From assembly GCA_947626725.1 (NCBI GenBank), contig CANQTI010000066.1, positions 1 through 9,238 of the forward strand: a DNA stretch of 9,238 nucleotides. The letters are read 5' to 3'. Shown here piece by piece: positions 1 through 6,600 of the stretch; position 1 is the stretch's first letter, and every line of letters begins with the position of its first letter. The notes beneath the pieces were generated by a model. It was not told where the DNA came from. It was given only the letters and a program-made list of their open reading frames with translations, and made no database searches. Source of the DNA: an uncultured Eisenbergiella sp. (GTDB lineage: Bacteria > Bacillota > Clostridia > Lachnospirales > Lachnospiraceae). The position numbers and the translations under genes are program-made.

Positions 1-512
1 CCGCCCTCTACTGGCTGGCCCGGATGCTGGAGGCCGGGGAGGATCCGCTGTATGTGGCGCGCCGTCTGATCCGGTTTGCCAGCGAAGACGTAGGACTGGC
101 GGACAGCCAGGCGCTTCCGCTGGCGGTAGCCGCCTATCAGGCCGCCCATTTCATCGGCATGCCGGAATGCACCGTCAACCTCTCCCAGGCCGTGGTCTAC
201 CTGGCACTGGCCCCCAAGTCAAACGCTCTCTATACCGGATATGAAGCGTGCAAAAAGGACGCTCTTCAAACGCTCGCCGAGCCTGTTCCGCTTCAGATTC
301 GCAATGCTCCCACGCAGCTGATGGCGGATCTGCATTACGGAGAAGGTTATGTCTATGCCCATGATACGGCCGAGAAGCTGTCCGCCATGCAATGTCTTCC
401 GGACGGTCTGAAGAACAGGGTCTATTACCGCCCTGACGGAGAAGGCGCAGAAGTAGCGCTGAAGGAAAAACTCGAAACCGTCCGGGCATGGAAGGCCGCT
501 CACAGAGCATGA
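1..512 (+). CDS. rarA: RarA/MgsA replication-associated recombination ATPase, C-terminal part (5' end outside window)
   Basis: This is the 3' end of a gene that begins before the window; reading from base 3 gives about 169 residues up to TGA at 510-512. RarA (MgsA/WRNIP1 family) is a cytoplasmic AAA+ ATPase that acts at stalled replication forks and interacts with SSB and single-stranded DNA ends. The visible part lacks the Walker motifs. It matches the helical AAA-associated region and the MgsA C-terminal tetramerisation domain: ALYWLARMLEAGEDPLYVA, RRLIRFASEDVGLAD, an NLSQAVVYLALAPKSN stretch and the terminal block YVYAHDTAEKLSAMQCLP followed by YYRP. The family is about 420-450 residues long, so roughly 60% lies upstream. 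The C-terminus ends in a normal place with no sign of disruption. The following operon has its own promoter, so rarA is probably not linked to it functionally. The identification is firm; only the start is unseen. Confidence 0.94.
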   Translation, partial: ALYWLARMLEAGEDPLYVARRLIRFASEDVGLADSQALPLAVAAYQAAHFIGMPECTVNLSQAVVYLALAPKSNALYTGYEACKKDALQTLAEPVPLQIRNAPTQLMADLHYGEGYVYAHDTAEKLSAMQCLPDGLKNRVYYRPDGEGAEVALKEKLETVRAWKAAHRA

Positions 513-532
513 GCTTTGCTGATCCCGCGAAA

Positions 533-624
533 CATAAGCATTGTTATCCCCATAAACATAAACATTGTTGTTCCTGCATACATAAACATTTTTGTTCCTG
601 CATACATAAAAATTGTTGTTCCTT
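533..624. repeat. 24-bp direct repeat array, about 3.8 copies, upstream of the esterase operon promoter
   Basis: Four units begin at 533, 557, 581 and 605, exactly 24 bp apart; the last is cut to 20 bp. The best-kept core is CATAAACATTGTTGTTCC, followed by TGCATA in the middle copies. Each unit contains a version of the 9-bp odd palindrome AACATTGTT. It is perfect in the second unit and degenerate in the others (AGCATTGTT, AACATTTTT, AAAATTGTT). The array is far more AT-rich than the flanking genes and stops 8 bp before the -35 box. It is either a multi-site operator or a variable-number tandem repeat. A role in regulating the downstream promoter is inferred from position only. Confidence 0.85.
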
Positions 625-631
625 CCGCTTC

Positions 632-660
632 TTGCCATTTAAAAAACATGGTGCTATACT
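632..660 (+). promoter_or_regulatory. Extended -10 sigma-A promoter of the esterase/ATP-grasp operon
   Basis: The -35 box is TTGCCA (632-637), the spacer is 17 bp, and the -10 box is TATACT (655-660). An upstream TG at 652-653 makes it an extended -10 element. Transcription would start near 667, leaving a leader of about 29 nt that carries the Shine-Dalgarno of the first esterase gene (GAGGAAA, 684-690). The repeat array lies directly upstream. No other promoter was found between the three genes, so this one probably drives all of them. Confidence 0.75.
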
Positions 661-695
661 ATATTCGATTTTCATATGACAGAGAGGAAAACAGC

Positions 696-1457
696 ATGGT
701 TGAAGTAGAGAAGATCACGATTCCCGAGCTGACCGGGGAGGAAACACGCAATCTGTACCTTTATCTGCCGCAGTCCTATTATGAGCAGCCTGACAGACAC
801 TATCCGGTCCTCTATATGTTCGACGGCCACAACGTTTTTTTTGACTCGGACGCCACCTATGGGAAAAGCTGGGGCATGAAGGAATACATGGATTCCTCGC
901 AGACGCAAATGATCATCGCCGCCGTGGAATGCAATCACAGCCCCGATCACGGACGGCTCCGGGAATATGCTCCCTATACCTTTCGGGAGAAAAGCTTTGG
1001 TTCCGTTCGGGGCCTGGGCAAAGTCACGATGAACTGGCTGACGCACACGCTAAAGCCCCAGATCGACAGCCGTTTCCGCACCCTTCCCGGGCGGGAACAT
1101 ACCTTTATCGCGGGAAGCTCCATGGGGGGATTGATGAGCCTTTACGCTCTGATCGCCTGCAACGAAATCTTTTCCGGCGCTGCCGCGCTCTCCCCTTCCA
1201 TCTGGACTGCGCCTGGACGGCTGGAAAACCTGATCCGGCGAACGCCTCTGCAGCCTGACACCGTTCTCTATATGGATTACGGGGAAAAAGAACTGCCCTA
1301 CCGTGCGGACATGCGCGCTCAATTTTCTTCCCTGACATCCCTTCTTCTGGAAAAAGAAGTGCTCTTAACAGCCCGCATCATTCCCGGCGGGGAACACTGC
1401 GAAGCCTGTTGGGAAAAACAGATTCCGATTTTCATGCGCGTGCTTGAAAAAGCATGA
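696..1457 (+). CDS. Alpha/beta-hydrolase-fold putative esterase (PF00756-like), first of two
   Basis: A 253-residue protein with no signal peptide, so presumably cytoplasmic. It resembles the putative esterase family that includes enterochelin esterases, S-formylglutathione hydrolase and mycolyltransferases. The N-terminal strand YPVLYMFDGHNVF (about 36-48) is typical. The nucleophile elbow GSSMGG (140-145) puts the catalytic serine at Ser142. An acidic residue in YMDYGEKE (192-199, probably Asp194 or a nearby Glu) and His234 in PGGEHCEACWEKQIP complete a likely triad. The ATG at 696 was chosen because GAGGAAA sits 5 bp upstream and the promoter ends at 660. A longer reading frame back to 516 would run through the repeat array and promoter and is rejected. 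It is the first gene of a three-gene operon with another hydrolase and an ATP-grasp ligase. The substrate is unknown; acyl transfer instead of hydrolysis is possible in this fold. Confidence 0.86.
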   Translation: MVEVEKITIPELTGEETRNLYLYLPQSYYEQPDRHYPVLYMFDGHNVFFDSDATYGKSWGMKEYMDSSQTQMIIAAVECNHSPDHGRLREYAPYTFREKSFGSVRGLGKVTMNWLTHTLKPQIDSRFRTLPGREHTFIAGSSMGGLMSLYALIACNEIFSGAAALSPSIWTAPGRLENLIRRTPLQPDTVLYMDYGEKELPYRADMRAQFSSLTSLLLEKEVLLTARIIPGGEHCEACWEKQIPIFMRVLEKA

Positions 1458-1477
1458 AGCAGCCGTCCCTGCATCGC

Positions 1478-1483
1478 GAGGAA
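1478..1483 (+). promoter_or_regulatory. Ribosome binding site that decides the start of the second esterase
   Basis: GAGGAA lies 6 bp before the ATG at 1490. An earlier in-frame ATG at 1454 overlaps the stop of the preceding gene (ATGA) but has only a weak purine stretch before it. The 1490 start is therefore preferred. Confidence 0.65.
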
Positions 1484-1489
1484 CCGTAT

Positions 1490-2242
1490 ATGGAAACAGA
1501 ATATATCAAACAATACAGTCCTTCTCTGGACCGGGATATGGAACTGAAGCGCTTCGGCCACAGAGGCCGTCCGCTTCTTTACATTCCCTGCCAGGACGGA
1601 CGCTTTTACGATTTCGAAAACTTCGGAATGGCCGATGCCCTGCATCCCTGGATCGAGGCGGGGGAAGTGATGGTTTTTTCCATCGACACCATTGATTCCG
1701 AGACCTGGTCCAACACAGGCGGCAACCCGCACCAGCGCATCTGCCGCCACGAACAGTGGATCCGCTATATCACCGACGAGCTCGTTCCCTTCATGCGGGA
1801 AACCGCCAACATCAAAAACGGCTGGACCGGTTATCCCGGCATCATGGTGTTCGGTGCCAGCCTGGGGGCGACTCACGCGGCCAATCTCTACTTCCGCCGC
1901 CCTGACCTCTTTGACCGGCTTTTGGCCTTAAGCGGTATTTATACGGCGGAATACGGGTTCGGCGGCTATATGGACGATCTGGTTTACCTCAATTCCCCGG
2001 TCCATTATCTTTCCAATATGCCTGCTGACCACCCCTTCATTCCGCTCTACAACCAAAAAAAAGCGGTAATCTGTGTGGGACAGGGCCCATGGGAATTGCC
2101 CGCCTCTACCCGACAGCTTGCGGACATCCTGCATGCGAAAGGAATTGCCGCCACCGTGGACTTCTGGGGCCTTGACTGCGCCCATGACTGGTACTGGTGG
2201 CAAAAGCAGGCCGCTTATTTTCTGCCGGGTCTGCTGGAATAA
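1490..2242 (+). CDS. Alpha/beta-hydrolase-fold putative esterase, second of two
   Basis: From the preferred ATG the protein has 250 residues; the alternative start at 1454 would add 12. There is no signal peptide. Early motifs include FGHRGRPLLYIPCQDGRF (22-39) and DFENFGM. The nucleophile elbow is FGASLGATHA (121-130), giving Ser124. A late DCAHDWYWW stretch (229-237) supplies the likely catalytic His232. The acid is less clear; Glu202 in GQGPWE is a candidate. It belongs to the same broad esterase superfamily as the gene before it, but the two share little direct sequence identity by eye, so this is not a recent tandem duplication. It starts 32 bp after the first esterase stop and ends 49 bp before the ATP-grasp gene, consistent with one transcript. 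The substrate is unknown. Confidence 0.82.
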   Translation: METEYIKQYSPSLDRDMELKRFGHRGRPLLYIPCQDGRFYDFENFGMADALHPWIEAGEVMVFSIDTIDSETWSNTGGNPHQRICRHEQWIRYITDELVPFMRETANIKNGWTGYPGIMVFGASLGATHAANLYFRRPDLFDRLLALSGIYTAEYGFGGYMDDLVYLNSPVHYLSNMPADHPFIPLYNQKKAVICVGQGPWELPASTRQLADILHAKGIAATVDFWGLDCAHDWYWWQKQAAYFLPGLLE

Positions 2243-2291
2243 ATCCATTCACTTTCCCGCATACATTTATTTTGACGCAAAGGAGAACCTG

Positions 2292-3488
2292 ATGAAAAAC
2301 TTTATTTTTATTTCCCCCAATTTTCCTACCAATTACTGGATGTTCTGCCGTGAACTGAAAAAGAACGGCCTGAACGTACTGGGCATCGGCGATCAGCCCT
2401 ATGACGAACTGAAACAGGAGCTGAAGGACAGCCTGAACGAGTATTTTAAAGTCAGCAATCTGGAAAATGATGAAGAGGTATACCGTGCCGTCGCTTTTCT
2501 GATCTACAAGCACGGCCGCGTTGACTGGCTGGAATCCAACAACGAATACTGGCTGGAGCGTGACGCCCGTCTGCGCACGGACTTCAACATCACCACCGGA
2601 TTTCAGTCCTGCGATATCCCGCACATCAAATTCAAATCCAAAATGAAGGAATTTTACCAAAAAGCCGGCATCCCCGTCGCCCGCTACCATCTGGTCGACG
2701 ATTTGGAAAACTGCCTCGCATTTGCCAAAGAAGTGGGTTATCCCATCGTGGCCAAGCCCGACAACGGTGTCGGGGCCTCTCACACCTTCAAGCTGGTAAA
2801 CGACGTGGAAATGGAACGCTTTTTCCAGTTGAAATGGCCCAACACCCAGTATATCATGGAGGAATTTATCGACGGCGAGGTGAACTCTTACGATGCCATC
2901 ATCGATTCCCACGGGGAACCCATGTTCGAGACCGGCAATGTGACGCCGGTCTCCATCATGGATATCGTAAATCACAACGACAATTCCATCTACTATATCC
3001 TGAAAAGTCTGCCGGATGACACCCGGGCCGCCGGCCGCGCCACGGTCCAAAGCTTCGGCGTCAAAAGCCGCTTTGTTCACTTTGAATTTTTCCGTCTTCT
3101 GAAGGACCATGAGGGGCTTGGGAAAAAAGGACAGTTGGTCGCGCTGGAGGTCAATATGCGTCCCAGCGGCGGCTTCACCCCTGATATGATCGATTTCGCT
3201 CACAGCACAGACGTCTACAAGATCTGGGCCGACATGATCGCCTTCGACCGCTCCACCATGCCCATTGGGAAACACGCTTACTGCGCATTCGCAGGACGGC
3301 GGGACGGCAAAGATTTTGCCATGAGCCACGCGGATATCATCGCCAAATACGGCAAACAAATGAAGATGATGGAACGAATTCCCGACGTGCTTTCCGGTGC
3401 CATGGGCAATCAGATGTACGTAGCAGTCTTTTCCTCTCAGAAAGAAATGGATGAATTCTATCAGGATATCCTAAAATGCAATGAATGA
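2292..3488 (+). CDS. ATP-grasp enzyme, carboxylate-amine (peptide) ligase-like
   Basis: A 398-residue cytoplasmic protein starting at the ATG 6 bp after AGGAG (2281-2285). The N-terminal pre-ATP-grasp domain (about 1-110) begins MKNFIFISPNFPTNYW and contains NGLNVLGIGDQPYD. The ATP-grasp core follows: the nucleotide-binding lysine in PIVAKPDNGVGAS (Lys155), the adenine-contact strand YIMEEFIDGEV (187-197), a first acidic segment in VHFEFFR (Glu265), and the Mg-binding block ALEVNMRPSGG (Glu286, Asn288). All key residues are therefore present, so an active ligase is expected. Such enzymes activate a carboxylate as an acyl phosphate and join it to an amine or other nucleophile. The partner esterases upstream suggest that the product or substrate is an ester, amide or similar conjugate; this is inference. 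The next structure is a terminator, so this is the last gene of the operon. Confidence 0.9.
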   Translation: MKNFIFISPNFPTNYWMFCRELKKNGLNVLGIGDQPYDELKQELKDSLNEYFKVSNLENDEEVYRAVAFLIYKHGRVDWLESNNEYWLERDARLRTDFNITTGFQSCDIPHIKFKSKMKEFYQKAGIPVARYHLVDDLENCLAFAKEVGYPIVAKPDNGVGASHTFKLVNDVEMERFFQLKWPNTQYIMEEFIDGEVNSYDAIIDSHGEPMFETGNVTPVSIMDIVNHNDNSIYYILKSLPDDTRAAGRATVQSFGVKSRFVHFEFFRLLKDHEGLGKKGQLVALEVNMRPSGGFTPDMIDFAHSTDVYKIWADMIAFDRSTMPIGKHAYCAFAGRRDGKDFAMSHADIIAKYGKQMKMMERIPDVLSGAMGNQMYVAVFSSQKEMDEFYQDILKCNE

Positions 3489-3519
3489 TATTCATTCTGC
3501 ATATGGCATGTTTTTCATC

Positions 3520-3578
3520 AAAAAACAGGCCCTCGCGATCCGGACAAAAAATCTGTCCGGCCGCCGAGCCTGTTTTTT
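3520..3578. terminator. Bidirectional rho-independent terminator between convergent genes
   Basis: An A-run (3520-3525) and CAGGC (3526-3530) pair with GCCTG and a T-run (3573-3578). The inner stem CCGGACA (3540-3546) pairs perfectly with TGTCCGG (3554-3560) across a 7-nt loop, with a short unpaired region between the two stems. The A/T tracts on both sides let it work for the + strand operon that ends at 3488 and for the long minus-strand gene that ends at 3670. Confidence 0.88.
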
Positions 3579-3669
3579 CGATTCTTTTTCTGTTTCTATT
3601 TCCTGCCCGTTTCTCCGCCTTTTGCAAACGCTCCTGCCCCTCAAAGGGCGGACATGCACAAACCAGAGA

Positions 3670-6600
3670 TCAGCGGCTGCGACGTTTCTTCTTTCCGTTC
3701 ACGAACACAAGGCCCGCAAAGGAAAGAACCATCATCCAAAGATACCTTCCCGGATTGCTTTCATCCGATGTATTGGGAGAACCGCCCGTGAACTGATCGG
3801 AAGGCTCCGATGCTGCCGTCAGTTCCGGAACCTCCTGCGGTTCCAAAACAGGCAGCACAGGTATGGCCGCTCCGCTGGCCGGCGTCTGATTCGGCTGACC
3901 AGAACCTGCCGCGCTGGCCTCCGAATTCTTCTCCTCTTTGGATTCCGAATTTTTCTCTGCTTCGGATTCCGAATTTTTCTCCGATTCGGATTCCTGCGCG
4001 GGTTTTGATTTCTCCGCAATGAACTCCGCTCTCTTCTCTTCTCCGGCCGCTATGCTCCCATGAAACTCCGCAACCGGAATCGAATATCCCTCTGCCTTCT
4101 CGTCCGTAATCCTGACCGTATAGCTGATTCCTTCCGGAAGGCCGCTGATCGTCATGGTCTGTCCATGGCGCAGCCGGAACGACGCAGCTCCGTTTATGAA
4201 TGCAATCCCGCCATATACACCGTTGATGGGAACGCCTCCCAGGTTTGCCGATATGGTAAACAGGAATTCCTTGTTGGGGTCACTGTCACTCCCCTTCACC
4301 GTATTTGTGATCACGAGATCTCCCACAGCGGGCAAAACCTTGATCTCCGCTGTTTTCGAGATCCTAAAGGTTTCATTCCTGCCCGGAGCCGGATGCCTGA
4401 ATTCCGCTGACACACTCAGGAAAGCTCTGCCTGCTTCAAGCCCTTTTACTCTGGCCTCTGTCTTCCCCGACTGTTCCAGTTCGGCGAAAATACCGGAATC
4501 CAACATCCATGTCACATTATCTGTCAGCAGATCACCATAAGAGACGTCAGAAAAAATCATTTCCAGATCCAGTCCATGACCCGCATATACCTGTAATCGA
4601 TCCGGTAAATTGAACCCGATCTCCGGCTTATAGCTGACAGGGGTAACCACGTCAGATCCGTCAATTTTGACGTAAATCGTCCCTCCCGATACCGCAAGGG
4701 CATCGTCGTCCAGCAGCACCTCATAGGTTCCTCTTTCCGAAAAAGGCGTATAATTGCTGACCGGATCCGTACAGGCCGCATCCTTATAAAAAGTAAAGCG
4801 GTCATCCGGATAGATCTCTGCATCCAGCGTGACAACGGCCAGATCTCCGACTTCATTGGGAAGATTGTACACAGAAGCGCTTTCAATCTTTCGATGATCC
4901 GCCTCAAAGAAAACCGGAACTGTTCCGCTCAGTCTGCGGTAATCCTGGTACTGCTGCCCATCCTCATCCTCCTGGGACTTTGGCGTGAAAATCCATCCAT
5001 ATTCTTTTCCGTTCACCACCGGAACCTGCGCGGGCGCTTCACCGCCCACCGCGTCCCAAAGAAGAACGCCTTCCAACGGCTTACCGTCTTTTCCTTTGAA
5101 AACGCCATTCAGCGCAGATTCAGACAGACGGCTGCCGCGCTTTACCTCCGAGGCCGTAATGCTCTCCAGCTCTGGAATCGCCTGCCGAATGCGCAATACA
5201 CCCTCTATCTGTGTCATGGCATACTCCTGCGTTTCTTCCATCGTCGCACGCACCAGCCAGATCCCCGCATGAACCGGAGGTTCATTGCTCCAGATACTTT
5301 CCAGCCCGCTTCCAAGCGACCTCATGGACATGGTGCGGATACCGGAACGCTTCTGAACCGCTTTCGCGGGTTCCTGCTCTTCCGGAAGCGACTGAAATGC
5401 ATATTCCACATTTATCGCATCGGCGGGAATCTCTGAGCTTCCAAGCAGCAGTTCCACCAGGACCTCATGTCCGTTCCCGTCAAAATCCACTTCTATCGTC
5501 CCGCTTTGTACCTCGCTTCCGCTTTCCTCGCTGTCAAAGCTGAGCGGCGCAGGCCCTTTTTTCGTCACGACGACTTCCGTTTCTCCGGTTATCTCCTTAT
5601 AATTCACCGTGTCCTCAGGGACAAAGGTCCAGCCATATTTCACGCTGCCCTCTTCGTCCAGAATTGTCTCCGGCGCATTCCACCGGAACGTTCCCGGTAC
5701 GTTCCAGCCGGAATACGGATTGCTGAAGGTTCCCATCAGCTTTACCGTTTCCAGCTTGTTTCTCTTTTTTCCGCCGGCAGCGCTGACCGATATCTTCTTC
5801 GGTTCCGCCTGTGTCACGGCAACCTTTTTCTCTTCTCCTGTCAATACAACCTCATAATTGCTGCCCGCGTCCGTTTGGACCTGAATATCGTACGCAGTTC
5901 CGGCTGTGGCAGACGCATCGAAACCGTCGCTGGTGACCTGAAGGCCCAAACTGAGCATCGAATCTGTTCCGACCAGTTTTTCTCCCGCTGCCAGCTCGAA
6001 AGCGTCCGCATCGGGCGCCAGAGACTGTCCGTACTCCTTTGTCAGCGCCTCTTTCAGTTGGATCTTCACGGACTTCCTGGTAATGGAACCGACCGTATGC
6101 AGGGTAACGCCGGACTGTATCTGATAGTTCGCCGCCCTTTCACCGACAAGCATTCCTTCCGTATTCTCCAACGTGATGGTGACCTGTTTGTTATTCCCGA
6201 CGGAAGGGCTGTCGTACACAGCAGTGTACTCCGCGTCAGGGTTCACGTCGACCTTGCCCCAGTCGCGCATGGGCATATTTCCCCTCGTTATGGCGACCGG
6301 ACTGGAGCCAAGGGACGCCGCAATACTGCCGTCATATTCTTTCGGCTGCACAATACCGCTTTTCACGTTCAGCCGCACCGTAATGGGATCAATCCTCAAT
6401 TTGGCCTCAGCCTCGCCGGCCGCATACTCTCGGGTCTCCGGCGCAAAAGCTTTTATCGTATATTCGCCGGCGTCAACCGGTGTCCCCGTTTTCCATTCAG
6501 ACTCTCCTGCGCGCTGATACGAAAAGACGAGATCGGCCTGACGGTCGATCGTTCTGCCGTCCGCCGCTGTCACAGTGGCGGTAAAGCCGACCGAATGCGG

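Noticed and set aside
533..624. CRISPR array or plasmid-type iterons
   Set aside because: Units are contiguous with no unique spacers and no cas genes, and there is no replication gene or plasmid context; a promoter-proximal location fits better.
516..695. 60-residue upstream extension of the first esterase, reading Ile/Val/Pro/Asn-rich repeats
   Set aside because: It starts at a TTG without a ribosome binding site, runs through the 24-bp array and the promoter, and a well-placed SD precedes the ATG at 696. The repeats keep frame only because 24 is a multiple of three.
2106..3359. 417-codon open frame antisense to the ATP-grasp gene
   Set aside because: It is a shadow of a high-confidence coding gene with intact catalytic motifs; its translation shows no recognisable domain and there is no promoter or SD.
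3579..3669. Small GCCC/GGGC stem just downstream of the surface protein stop as a separate terminator
   Set aside because: The stem is only 4 bp and no T-run follows on the minus strand; the large stem at 3520-3578 serves instead.
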